In this document: positions 27,201 through 35,621 of the stretch, piece after piece
How the letters are laid out: each line of letters starts with the position of its first letter
How positions within the stretch are numbered: position 1 is the stretch's first letter
Assembly (NCBI GenBank): GCA_045535815.1
Contig: JAZSMJ010000041.1
Coordinates: forward strand, 41,276 to 105,275
Reading direction: 5' to 3'
Source of the DNA: JAZSMJ01 sp045535815
GTDB taxonomy: Bacteria > Bacillota > Clostridia > Oscillospirales > CAG-272
Length of the DNA: 64,000 nt
Translations under genes and position numbers: made by a program
Notes under the pieces: model-generated
What the model was told of the DNA's origin: nothing
Database searches by the model: none
What the model saw: the letters and a program-made list of their open reading frames with translations, nothing else

Positions 27201-27301
27201 AAATTACGAGAAAACGCGGAGAATTCGATATGGAGCAGTCCGAGACCTACTATTCGTCAAATTCCGTTACCGCTAAGGGTAATATGTCGCAAGACAACTG
27301 A
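24263..27301 (+). CDS. Secreted CBM-like/solute-binding fusion protein
   Basis: A 1012-aa exported protein. A signal peptide (KCLALFLAILTVFGSTSFVFA, cleavage near residue 28) has no lipobox. Two beta-sandwich modules resembling carbohydrate-binding modules follow (about 85-245, with WYALDVTYYPYP, and about 260-420, with FYTIAARYRQN); both contain a near-repeat DGKIPFSE / NGEIPFEE. A helical linker leads to a family-1 sugar-binding domain (about 590-960) with VVMWAISDREN, ETWDDLYDIMP and the late FAKWYVSADTQAKLA. It is the first of seven co-oriented genes and probably delivers glycans to the permeases that follow. ATG 24263 has GGAGG 11 nt upstream; the longer frame has none. Confidence 0.82.
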   Translation: MENRKLVKCLALFLAILTVFGSTSFVFADNENADAVIDEADADVVETYTQHIDANNSLIGNMSYTDYRERYSDVTTSGDNIVIDAADYDAEKTDAAVEILTDYEGMAGDSLLTPASGKTSWTFEVETEGWYALDVTYYPYPGTKTTIERSMFIDGKIPFSETRYLYFPRCWEYEYTEEEGVFSKDINGNDTRPRRQEAPQWTTYFVRDWLGYTLEPFQFYLTAGTHTITLQANREPMLLKTFEFYEYKPGISYEDYINAHTAAGAKNVAAGTEPIVVQAENPSLISIQNLFPANDRTSALTQPQDPTVIKYNMLDCGTVGQWMRYEVEVEESGFYTIAARYRQNSLNGLFTSRRIRINGEIPFEEASYLRFPYNTAWQCDALNDGEHDFLFYLEKGTNVIELEVVLGDMTDYVYQVQQIIEELNADYQKILQITGPSPDAYRDYGFSTILPETIINIAQNADRLYEIAAELKAVTGETGDQVQTLETIALLLETMSTNEYEIAPNFITFKNYIISLSNWLYAALAQPLKLDYLSVQSPEDDLPKGAAGFFQAAWFETKAFIGSFFMDYTTIGFSNESKDVVNAETDTEEETVVMWAISDRENSLILRYIIDNYFTPESNINVTIKIVTAGLTEAILAGIGPDVSFMTATDTVTWGLRTAVEPLNDFEGFDEIIAEFSEAATTPLTLYGTTYGLPNTMTFDMMFVRTDVMEELNLELPETWDDLYDIMPALQNRYLEIGIPSSFIGTVGTVTVSKNTLNVLSSMIYQADSTLYADDGKLVNLDSNEALSAFEQLTGLFKNYDNKISWEISRFRTGELPIVIADAITTYNQLMTFYELRGLWKMLPILGTEKADGTIDITSTVTPQAIVIPRGAANPEASWQFAKWYVSADTQAKLANEQVAIATPTTKYATANTEAMLGQPWTDEEYAAISKQMEYLVGNPEYPGQYIVNTYVNNAFADVYNNSTDPVDAMLDRILDMNKEITRKRGEFDMEQSETYYSSNSVTAKGNMSQDN

Positions 27302-27365
27302 CGGACTGTTTCACAGCGAAGCAGATAACTTTTAACTTATATTATAATAAGGAGAGAAAATCCAA

Positions 27366-28325
27366 ATGGACAACACAGCTGTAAAGAAGCAAAAGTCCAA
27401 AAACGGAAACGAAACGCGTGAGCTCACCAAACGTCAATGGCTTTGGATCGAGATGAAGCAGAAAAAAGCCGGATACATAATGGTATTACCCTTTCTTCTG
27501 ATGTTCTCGGCATTCACGCTTGTTCCGGTTGCACTTTCGCTTGTTCTTAGTTTCACGTCGTTCAATATGTTGGAGTGGCCCGAATTCCTCTTTTTCGATA
27601 ACTACATCCGCATGTTCCTCGATGATGATCTGTTTATTACTGCATTTAAGAACACATTGATCTTTGCTATCGCAACGGGTCCTACCTCGTACATGCTTTC
27701 CTTCCTGATCGCATGGTTTATAAACGAGCTTCCCCCCAAGCTCAGATCTGTGGTTACACTTATATTCTACGCACCGAGTATCTCGGGTGCCGTTTACATG
27801 GTATGGTCACTTATATTTAAGGAAGATATCTACGGTTACGTAAACGGTTGGCTTATCAAGATGGGCTTTATTACGACGCCTATAGCCTTCTTTAAGAATA
27901 CCACCTACATCATGCCTCTGTGTATCCTGGTTGCTCTTTGGACCAGCCTTGGTACTGCGTTCCTTGCATTCATCGCCGGTCTTCAGGTCGTTGACAGATC
28001 GCTTTATGAAGCGGGCGCAGTTGACGGAATCAAGAACAGATGGCAGGAGCTGTGGTATATCACGCTCCCCTCAATGAAGGAACAGCTCCTGTTCGGTGCC
28101 GTGCTTGCTATCACAGGCTCGTTCGGCTTCGGTGCAATAGTTGACGCACTCTGCGATAACCCCTCGGTTGACTACGCTGCGTGGACCATGACGCATCACC
28201 TGCAGGAATACATGGGTATAAGATTTGAGTTCGGATATGCATCTGCAATTTCCACCGTGCTCTTCCTTCTCATGTTCGGTTCAAACATCCTCGTACAGAA
28301 ACTTCTCAGAAAGGTTGGTAACTAA
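27366..28325 (+). CDS. CUT1 sugar ABC permease, MalF/UgpA-like (pair 1)
   Basis: A 319-aa inner-membrane protein with about six membrane segments and the cytoplasmic EAA loop EAGAVDGIKNRWQELWYITLP, which docks onto the ATPase. A basic cytoplasmic N-terminus (KKQKSKNGNETRELTKRQW) precedes the first helix. It follows the secreted binding protein by 64 nt with a clear AAGGAGAG site and is followed by its MalG-type partner after 3 nt. No ATPase is encoded in the locus, as in many CUT1 systems served by a shared MsmX/MsmK-type ATPase. Confidence 0.92.
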   Translation: MDNTAVKKQKSKNGNETRELTKRQWLWIEMKQKKAGYIMVLPFLLMFSAFTLVPVALSLVLSFTSFNMLEWPEFLFFDNYIRMFLDDDLFITAFKNTLIFAIATGPTSYMLSFLIAWFINELPPKLRSVVTLIFYAPSISGAVYMVWSLIFKEDIYGYVNGWLIKMGFITTPIAFFKNTTYIMPLCILVALWTSLGTAFLAFIAGLQVVDRSLYEAGAVDGIKNRWQELWYITLPSMKEQLLFGAVLAITGSFGFGAIVDALCDNPSVDYAAWTMTHHLQEYMGIRFEFGYASAISTVLFLLMFGSNILVQKLLRKVGN

Positions 28326-28328
28326 CGC

Positions 28329-29192
28329 ATGAAAAAATTAAGAACCAGAAAACACGCGGTAGTACTTAACCGTTCTGCGGGAGGAGACGCCGGCATAACC
28401 GGTCTTCTCATCATTCTCGGAGCATTTATGTTCCTTCCTATGTACTACGTTGTTATGACATCGTTCAAGCCTCTCGGTGAGCTGTCAATGACACCTCCGA
28501 AGCTTTACGTTATGAAGCCTACTCCCAAAAACTACGAAGACCTTTTCACAAACCTCAACGCTACTTGGGTACCGATTTCAAGATATTTCTTCAACACGGT
28601 ATTCATCTCGGTTATGGCCGTTTTCGGATGTCTCGTATTCGGATCACTTGCAGCATACGCAATTTCGAAGATAAGATTCCCGGGCGCTCAGGGTGTGTTC
28701 AAGGTAATTCAGTATTCACTTATGATCAGTGCCACCGTTGCAGCTCTTACAAACTTCATTATTTACGTTGCACTCGGATGGCTCAATACATACTATATTT
28801 CCATCATCCCGGTATGGGGCTCGACGCTGGGTCTGTACCTGATGAAGCAGTTTATTGACTCGAGCGTCTCGGACGCAATGATAGAGGCCGCACGTATTGA
28901 CGGTGCGGGTGAGTTCAGAATCTATTGGAAGATAGTAATGCCTCTCGTTAAGCCAGCTTGGCTTACACTTATCGTTACCACTTTCCAGACCGTATGGAAT
29001 TCTCCGGTATCTCCCTACGTATGGAGTGAACAGCTCAAGACGTTCAACAGCGCTATCGCAAACATCCTTCTTGTAAGCCCCGGTGCAGGTTCTGCCTCGG
29101 TTGTTATCATGATGGTCGTTCCGATAACGGTATTCGTATTCTCACAGAGTAATATCGTTGAAACGATGGCAACGTCCGGTATGAAAGACTAA
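28329..29192 (+). CDS. CUT1 sugar ABC permease, MalG/UgpE-like (pair 1)
   Basis: A 287-aa permease with the typical opening FLPMYYVVMTSFKPLGEL, about six membrane segments and the EAA loop EAARIDGAGEFRIYWKIVMP. It pairs with the preceding permease (3-nt gap) to form the transmembrane channel for an oligosaccharide. The next gene, a beta-propeller membrane protein, starts 14 nt later, so all are likely on one transcript. Confidence 0.93.
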   Translation: MKKLRTRKHAVVLNRSAGGDAGITGLLIILGAFMFLPMYYVVMTSFKPLGELSMTPPKLYVMKPTPKNYEDLFTNLNATWVPISRYFFNTVFISVMAVFGCLVFGSLAAYAISKIRFPGAQGVFKVIQYSLMISATVAALTNFIIYVALGWLNTYYISIIPVWGSTLGLYLMKQFIDSSVSDAMIEAARIDGAGEFRIYWKIVMPLVKPAWLTLIVTTFQTVWNSPVSPYVWSEQLKTFNSAIANILLVSPGAGSASVVIMMVVPITVFVFSQSNIVETMATSGMKD

Positions 29193-29206
29193 GGGGGTAA
29201 GACATA

Positions 29207-31345
29207 ATGAAGAAAAGCTTATTCAGAATTATTCTTGCCGTCCTTTGTGTCATAAATATAGTTTCGCTTATTCCGGTATCTGCTTTTTCCGGATACAGCA
29301 CCTATACTTATTCGATCGACGGTTACTCGGTTGATTCGCCCGATGCGTATACTCCCGACGTCAGCCTTAACTCTAAGGCTATGGGTATCGAAACTCCTAT
29401 CGATACTCCCACCGATCTCTTCGTTGCACCCAATAACTACGTATATATCGCCGACCCCGTAAATAACAGAATTGTCGTTCTCGACAGCGCACCCTGGTTC
29501 AAGTTTGAGATTGACGAATTCGTTAACAACAACGGTGTTGAAGACTCTCTATTAGAGCCTAACGGTGTATTCGTAAACGAAGAAAAGATATACGTTGCCG
29601 ATACAGGTAACAAGCGTATAGTAGTATTTGACCTTGAGGGTAACTATCTTACTACATACGAAGAGCCCAGCTCCGATATTATCGAAGAGGGCGAGATCTA
29701 CAGACCTATATCCCTGGTTGTGGACAACTCCGGACGTATGTACGTTGTTTCTTCAACAACGTACAACGGAATTATCGTTCTCAACAGCGATGGCGTCTTC
29801 CAGTCATATATCGGTGCTCAGAAGGTTACTTACAACGTTCTCGATATATTCTGGAGAAACTTCCTTACAGCTGAGCAGCTCGCTCAGCAGGAACAGATAG
29901 TTTCCACTGAGTTTAACAATATCGCTATAGATAAAGACGGATTTATCTACGCAACCATTTCATCAATCGATGAAAATACTCAGCAGACAAGAATACTTCA
30001 AAAAGATAAATCTGGTGACTATGCTCCCGTTAAAAAGCTCAACTCTGCCGGAACCGATATCATGCACAGAAACGGTTTCTATCCTCCGTCAGGTGAGGTA
30101 AGCGTTTCGTGGATATCCTTCAACGGTGAAGTTACCGGTGCGTCAAAGATAATTGACGTTGCGGTAGGTCCCGAAGGAACATGGTCGATAATCGACGAAA
30201 AGAGAAGCCGTGTTTACACCTACGACGATGACGGTAAGCTTCTGTTCATCTTCGGTGATAAGGGCTCTCAGCTCGGAAACCTTAAGAGCATTCAGGCTAT
30301 TGCTTATCAGGGCGACCGTATCCTTGTAATGGATAAGATCGATAATAACGTTACTATCTATAACAGAACCGAATACGGTGACATTATAATCCAGGCTCTT
30401 AAGAATAATAATGAAAGAAACTATAACCTCGCAGTTGCAGACTATCAGAAGATACTTCAGAGAAACAATAACTTTGACGCCGCTTATATCGGAATAGGTA
30501 AGGCTTATTACCGTCAGGGCGAGTGGGATAAGGCTATGGAGTACTTCAAGTATGCTTACGATACCACTAACTACTCCAATGCGTTCAGTATGTGGAGACA
30601 GGACTGGGTATCAAAGTACGTTCTTGTTATTCCGTTGTTTGTAGTCGTTGTATGCTTCCTCGTTTCCAAGTTCTTCGGCTATGCAGGCAAGGTCAATAAA
30701 AAGACCATGCTTTCAACCTCAAAGAGCACCTACAAGCAGGAAATACTTTACGGCTTCCACGTTATATTCCATCCGTTTGACGGCTTCTGGGATCTTAAGC
30801 ACGAAAAGCGCGGTTCCGTAAGAGCTGCACTTACCTTCATGATTATCGCTATTGCTTCGTTTACATATCAGGCGATAGGACAGTCATATATGTTTAATCC
30901 CCGCGGAGGATTCTCAAGCGTTCTTATTCAGACTGTATCGATACTCGTTCCCGTATTCCTTTGGGTAACGGCTAACTGGTGTCTTACAACTCTGTTTGAC
31001 GGTGAAGGAAGCTTTAAGGATATCTTTATAGCAACGGGTTATGCGCTCGTTCCGATGCCTTTGTTTATAATCCCCTGCACGCTGCTGACTCACGTTATGA
31101 CTCTCAGCGAAGGAAGCTTTATAAGCATGCTTCTCACAGTTGCGTGGATATGGGTAGGACTGCTCGTATTCTTCGGTTCTATGATAACTCACGACTACAC
31201 GCTCGGTAAGAACGTTCTTACCAGCCTTGGAACTATAGTCGGTATGGCGTTTATAATGTTCGTTGCACTTCTTTTCTCGACGCTCGTCGGAAAGATAATC
31301 GGATTTATAACAAGCATAATAACAGAAATTTCGTATAGATTCTAA
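29207..31345 (+). CDS. NHL beta-propeller / TPR / Yip1-domain membrane protein
   Basis: A 712-aa fusion. After a signal peptide (about 1-27) an extracellular NHL-repeat propeller spans about 60-395, with repeats such as NYVYIADPVNNRIVVLD, EKIYVADTGNKRIVVFD and DRILVMDKIDNNVTIYN. A TPR-like pair of helices follows (about 400-455, NLAVADYQKILQRNN and AYYRQGEWDKAMEYF), then a transmembrane helix (VLVIPLFVVVVCFLVSKFF) and a Yip1-type multi-pass domain (about 510-705). This order puts the propeller outside the cell, tethered by the membrane domain. It lies between two ABC permease pairs; a role in assembling or sensing glycan at the transporter is inference. Confidence 0.85.
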   Translation: MKKSLFRIILAVLCVINIVSLIPVSAFSGYSTYTYSIDGYSVDSPDAYTPDVSLNSKAMGIETPIDTPTDLFVAPNNYVYIADPVNNRIVVLDSAPWFKFEIDEFVNNNGVEDSLLEPNGVFVNEEKIYVADTGNKRIVVFDLEGNYLTTYEEPSSDIIEEGEIYRPISLVVDNSGRMYVVSSTTYNGIIVLNSDGVFQSYIGAQKVTYNVLDIFWRNFLTAEQLAQQEQIVSTEFNNIAIDKDGFIYATISSIDENTQQTRILQKDKSGDYAPVKKLNSAGTDIMHRNGFYPPSGEVSVSWISFNGEVTGASKIIDVAVGPEGTWSIIDEKRSRVYTYDDDGKLLFIFGDKGSQLGNLKSIQAIAYQGDRILVMDKIDNNVTIYNRTEYGDIIIQALKNNNERNYNLAVADYQKILQRNNNFDAAYIGIGKAYYRQGEWDKAMEYFKYAYDTTNYSNAFSMWRQDWVSKYVLVIPLFVVVVCFLVSKFFGYAGKVNKKTMLSTSKSTYKQEILYGFHVIFHPFDGFWDLKHEKRGSVRAALTFMIIAIASFTYQAIGQSYMFNPRGGFSSVLIQTVSILVPVFLWVTANWCLTTLFDGEGSFKDIFIATGYALVPMPLFIIPCTLLTHVMTLSEGSFISMLLTVAWIWVGLLVFFGSMITHDYTLGKNVLTSLGTIVGMAFIMFVALLFSTLVGKIIGFITSIITEISYRF

Positions 31346-31367
31346 TGTACAGAAGGAGAACAAGACA

Positions 31368-34300
31368 ATGAAAAGATATAGATTTTTATCTGCACTTCTT
31401 GCATTGCTTATGTTTATGAGTGCATTTTCGGTTCTTCTTCCTGTATATGCTGCAGAAGAAGAAACCGAAGCCGAGGCTTCCGATGCTGAAGCAACGGATG
31501 TTGAGGCAACAGAAAGCGAAGAAGAGTCTGAAGAAGAAGAGGGCATGAAGGACTATTACACTGAAAAGTATAATAGCGCCGAAGAAAAGCTCGCTACTAT
31601 GAAGCTCAAGGTTGAGGATTACGGATATCAGCTTTATTACCAGGAATATACCGGTGAGATAGCTTTCGTTAATACCAAGACCGGTCAGATACTCTTCTCC
31701 AATCCCTACGACGTAGGTAAGACAAATTCATCTGAAGATATTAAGGCAGAGCTTTTGTCACAGGTAGTTATTCAGTATTCTGAAAACAGTACCAACAAGT
31801 ACATGTACAGCTACAAGGATGCTGCTCTGTACGGTCAGATCGCTACTAAAAACGTTAAAAACGGTCTTCGTGTAGAATATACTCTCGGTAAGGAAGAAGC
31901 AAGACAGCTCGTTCCGAGAATGATCGAAAAGGAACGTTTTGAAACACTCATTTACGAGTATATCAAGGATGATCCGCAGGCAAAGCTTAAGTTTGATGCT
32001 TTCTACGGCGACGCCAAGGACCCCTTTGATCCCAGCATTACAGAACGTGTAAAGGCTCAGATGGAATCGGCATTCCCGATAACAAAGAAGTATGCTATAT
32101 ACGTTCTTGACCCCACGATAAGACAGCGTGAGGTTAACATTCTTGAAGAATATATCAAGTTCTATTGCCCTCATTATACGTATGAAGAGTGTGCAACGGA
32201 CGAAGAAATGGTGGAATTTGAGAGCACTGCATCAGATCCCGCAATCTTCAAGCTCGCTCTTGAATATTATATCAATGAAGACGGACTTCAGGTCAAGCTT
32301 CACTCAAACGGTATAAGATTCAGCGAGTCCTCATATCAGCTTAACTTTGTAGAAGTGCTTCCTTTCTTCGGATGCGGCTCTACAGACCACAAGGGATATG
32401 CTATGATTCCTGACGGAAGCGGAGCTCTCGTCAGATTCGAGGATATCAAGGGAACTCAGGTTGCTCTGTCCGGTAAGATCTACGGTCAGGACTATGCTTA
32501 CCATACAGTTTCCGGAGCTCACCAGCAGGTAATGAGATTGCCCATCTACGGTGTGCTTGAAAATTACGAAACAGTATTGACTGTCGTTACAGAGGAAGAG
32601 GTTCCGGCTTATATCGATGAGGAAACGGGAGAAGAGGTTCCCGCAACCACAGTCGAAAAGAAGGAAAAGGTTCCTTATGCCGAGGATATCGGATTTGTTG
32701 CTATCATTGAAGAGGGCGAATCTATGGGATTCATTACCGCTGAATCAGGCGGAAACCTCCACAAGTACGTAACAGCATTCCCGACCTTCTATCCCAGACC
32801 TAAGGACTCTTACAACCTTGCTCAGGCTATATCAGTCGGTGAAAATACTGCATGGACAGTCGTTTCCAACCGTAAGTATACAGGAAGCTACACCATTCAG
32901 TACGTTATGCTTACCGATGAAGCTAAGGCTGAAGAAAACGGTATTACCGAATACTACGAGCCTTCCTACGTTGGTATGGCTAAGGCTTACCGTGATTATC
33001 TCGTTAAGCACGGCATGGAAGCTCTTACGGATACAAACGACGATATACCGCTTTACATCGAATCGTTCGGTGCTATAAAGGCTCAGGATACATTCCTCAG
33101 CTTCCCCGTAACGGTAACTAAAGAGCTTACAACCTTTGACGACCTCAAGACAATGTATGAAAAGCTGGCTGAAGCAGGAATCACAAACGTTGATTTCAGA
33201 CTCAACGGCTTTACAAACGGCGGTCTTTGGTCCACAGTTCCCGCAAAGGTCAAGTTCGTTAAGGAGCTTGGCGGAAACGCAGGCTTTGAAGAATTCCAGG
33301 CATATGCAATTGAAAAGGGTATAGACGTTTATACAGATTTCGATTTCGCATATCTTGAAAGAGCAGGTTCGTTTGACGGCATAAGCCTCAAGAAGACTCT
33401 TGCAAGAACCATCGACAACCGCTATACATCAAAGCAGTATTACGATGCAGCATTCCAGTCGTTCTATTCTTATGGTAGCGCAGTTATAAGCTCTAACGCT
33501 TATAAGGATCTCTATGCTAAGTTCCTTGAGTCAACCGAGGATATGGCAATGGAAAACATCTCCGTTTCTACTTTGGGTTCGGATCTTAATACAGACTTTA
33601 ATGAAGACGATCCTATGACCAGAGAAGATTCTAAGGAAATGGTAACCGACGTGCTTGCTGATATGAGCGATAAGTACTCAAGCGTTATGATAGATGCAGG
33701 TAACGCATATGCAATACCTTATTCTGACGTAGTGCTCAACGTACAGCTTGACTCCAGCCAGTACACCTATGCAAGTGAAGCTATACCGCTCTTCGGTATG
33801 GTATTCCACGGCTATAAGAGCTTTGCAGGTACCGCTACAAATATGGCGGGTGACGTAAACTACGAGATACTCAAGATGATAGAAAACGGTGCATCACCCT
33901 ACTTCTATCTCTCATATCAGAATCTTGCTGAGCTCAAGGAAAATTGGTATGAATACTATTCAGTATCTTACGATATATGGTATGAAGATCTTGTTGAGGT
34001 CTACAACGAGATCAATGAAGCTATAAAGGACGTTAAGTACGCAACTATAGAAGATCATGAATTCCTCGCAGGTATGCGTGTACCTTCCGATCAGGAGCGT
34101 GCAGAGGCAGAGGCAGAAGAGCTTAAGCTTCAGCAGGAGCTTGAAGAGGCAGACGCCGAAAAGCTTGCAAAGGAAGAAAGAGCTGCTATCCGTGCCGAAA
34201 GACTTGAAAACGATCCTATTTATGAGATTCTTGAACAGCCCGAGGTTGAGCTTCCCGAAGACGAAGAAGTAGTTGAAGGTGAAGTAGAAGCTGAAGGCGA

Positions 34301-34601
34301 AGAAGTAGCTGAAGGCGAAGAAGCAGCCGAAGGTGAAGAAGCAGCCGAAGGCGAAGAAGCAGCTGAAGGTGAAGAAGTAGCTGAAGGTGAAGAAGTAGCT
34401 GAAGGCGAAGAAGTTGCCGAAGGCGAAGAAGAAGTTGAAGAAGAGGATATAACTCTTTCCAAGTACTACGTTGACAACGGAAGAATAGTTCGCGTAACAT
34501 ACAGCAATGGCGTTACGTTCCTCCTCAACTATAACAGCTATGCAGTCGAAGCTGACGGTTACGTAATCGAAGGCCTTGGCTACGTAAAGATAACGGATTA
34601 A
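31368..34601 (+). CDS. Large secreted protein, DUF5696-like, with Glu-rich repeat
   Basis: A 1077-aa exported protein: signal peptide ending VLLPVYAA, an acidic Glu/Ala/Ser stretch, then a large domain (about 60-930) that I recognise as DUF5696-like, starting LKVEDYGYQLYYQEYTGEIA and including PDGSGALVRFEDIKG and VDFRLNGFTNGG. The middle reads like a TIM barrel of the glycoside-hydrolase type (VYTDFDFAYLERAG), but no catalytic pair can be named. Residues 975-1022 are eight near-perfect copies of the hexapeptide AEGEE[VAE]; a conserved tail follows. No cell-wall sorting signal is seen. It lies between the Yip1 protein and the second permease pair. Confidence 0.75.
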   Translation: MKRYRFLSALLALLMFMSAFSVLLPVYAAEEETEAEASDAEATDVEATESEEESEEEEGMKDYYTEKYNSAEEKLATMKLKVEDYGYQLYYQEYTGEIAFVNTKTGQILFSNPYDVGKTNSSEDIKAELLSQVVIQYSENSTNKYMYSYKDAALYGQIATKNVKNGLRVEYTLGKEEARQLVPRMIEKERFETLIYEYIKDDPQAKLKFDAFYGDAKDPFDPSITERVKAQMESAFPITKKYAIYVLDPTIRQREVNILEEYIKFYCPHYTYEECATDEEMVEFESTASDPAIFKLALEYYINEDGLQVKLHSNGIRFSESSYQLNFVEVLPFFGCGSTDHKGYAMIPDGSGALVRFEDIKGTQVALSGKIYGQDYAYHTVSGAHQQVMRLPIYGVLENYETVLTVVTEEEVPAYIDEETGEEVPATTVEKKEKVPYAEDIGFVAIIEEGESMGFITAESGGNLHKYVTAFPTFYPRPKDSYNLAQAISVGENTAWTVVSNRKYTGSYTIQYVMLTDEAKAEENGITEYYEPSYVGMAKAYRDYLVKHGMEALTDTNDDIPLYIESFGAIKAQDTFLSFPVTVTKELTTFDDLKTMYEKLAEAGITNVDFRLNGFTNGGLWSTVPAKVKFVKELGGNAGFEEFQAYAIEKGIDVYTDFDFAYLERAGSFDGISLKKTLARTIDNRYTSKQYYDAAFQSFYSYGSAVISSNAYKDLYAKFLESTEDMAMENISVSTLGSDLNTDFNEDDPMTREDSKEMVTDVLADMSDKYSSVMIDAGNAYAIPYSDVVLNVQLDSSQYTYASEAIPLFGMVFHGYKSFAGTATNMAGDVNYEILKMIENGASPYFYLSYQNLAELKENWYEYYSVSYDIWYEDLVEVYNEINEAIKDVKYATIEDHEFLAGMRVPSDQERAEAEAEELKLQQELEEADAEKLAKEERAAIRAERLENDPIYEILEQPEVELPEDEEVVEGEVEAEGEEVAEGEEAAEGEEAAEGEEAAEGEEVAEGEEVAEGEEVAEGEEEVEEEDITLSKYYVDNGRIVRVTYSNGVTFLLNYNSYAVEADGYVIEGLGYVKITD
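34290..34433 (+). repeat. Eight tandem 18-bp repeats encoding AEGEE[VAE]
   Basis: In-frame minisatellite inside the DUF5696-like gene; unit GCTGAAGGCGAAGAAGTA with synonymous variation. The unit is a whole number of codons, so copy-number changes would lengthen or shorten an acidic tether without breaking the frame. Confidence 0.9.
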
Positions 34602-34620
34602 GGAAAGGGGTGTTTTTTAG

Positions 34621-35607
34621 ATGAATAATGCAAATACAGCAGCTGTTGAGAAAAAGAAAGCAGCTCCTAAAAAAGTCAGAAGAAGAGCAGCATCCCTTGA
34701 TAAGCGTAAAGCAAGAATGGGTTGGTTATTCGTACTTCCTTTCGTTCTTGGATTGCTTATAATCTATCTCCCTGTTATTTTTGACTCGATCAAGTTCAGC
34801 TTCAACCTCGTAAACATCCTTCCTACGGGTGGTTATGAGCTTGAATACGTAGGCTGGGCTAACTACACAGAGGCTCTGTTCGTTGATCCTACCTATGTTC
34901 AGGTGCTTACATCCAGTGTAAGACAGCTTATATTCGATATCCCTGCGATAGTAATATTCTCACTGTTTATGGCAGTTCTTCTCAATCAGAAGATGGTTGG
35001 AAGAGCAGCATTCCGTGCGATATTCTTCGTGCCCGTTATTCTGAGCACGGGTATTATAGATACCATTGACCAGAACAACATCCTTCTCCAGTACATGGGA
35101 GATACATCATCATCCGCAGATACAGGCATTGAGGGCGACTCTGTTGCAGAGATCGTTGCAATGTCAGACTTGACTTGGCTGTTCTCGAGTATGAAGGTCG
35201 GAACAGAGCTCGTTCAGTACGTACTCGGTATGATCAACAACATTTACAACATCATCAACCGTTCAGGTGTTCAGATGCTTATATTCCTTGCAGGTCTGCA
35301 GGCCATCTCTCCCGCAATATACGAGTCTTGCTCGATAGACGGTGCGACCGGTTGGGAAACATTCTGGAAGATCACCTTCCCGATGATAAGCCCGATGATC
35401 CTTGTAAATACAATATATACGGTTATCGACTCGTTCACTGCGGCATCAAACGGAGTTATGAGCTATATCAGCCAGGTTTACAGTCAGCCTGACGGTAACG
35501 TTCTTTCAACCGCTATGTCGTGGATGTACTTCCTGATAGTTATAGGTATAATCGCAATCGTTGCCGGTGTGCTTTCAGCCTATATCTTCTATCAGAAGAG
35601 AGACTAA
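34621..35607 (+). CDS. CUT1 sugar ABC permease, MalF-like (pair 2)
   Basis: A 328-aa permease with a very basic N-terminus (about 1-30, KKKAAPKKVRRRA), about six membrane segments and an EAA-type loop ESCSIDGATGWETFWKITFP. A periplasmic-side insertion near residues 150-190 (DTSSSADTGIEGDSV) is larger than usual. It begins 19 nt after the DUF5696-like gene and is followed by its MalG-type partner after 14 nt. Why one locus has two permease pairs but one binding protein is open. Confidence 0.9.
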   Translation: MNNANTAAVEKKKAAPKKVRRRAASLDKRKARMGWLFVLPFVLGLLIIYLPVIFDSIKFSFNLVNILPTGGYELEYVGWANYTEALFVDPTYVQVLTSSVRQLIFDIPAIVIFSLFMAVLLNQKMVGRAAFRAIFFVPVILSTGIIDTIDQNNILLQYMGDTSSSADTGIEGDSVAEIVAMSDLTWLFSSMKVGTELVQYVLGMINNIYNIINRSGVQMLIFLAGLQAISPAIYESCSIDGATGWETFWKITFPMISPMILVNTIYTVIDSFTAASNGVMSYISQVYSQPDGNVLSTAMSWMYFLIVIGIIAIVAGVLSAYIFYQKRD

Positions 35608-35621
35608 GGAGGTGCTGATTA

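Noticed and set aside
34216..34500. Leu/Gln-rich and Ser/Pro-rich minus-strand frames
   Set aside because: They are the complement of the AEGEE repeat and reflect its 18-bp periodicity only.
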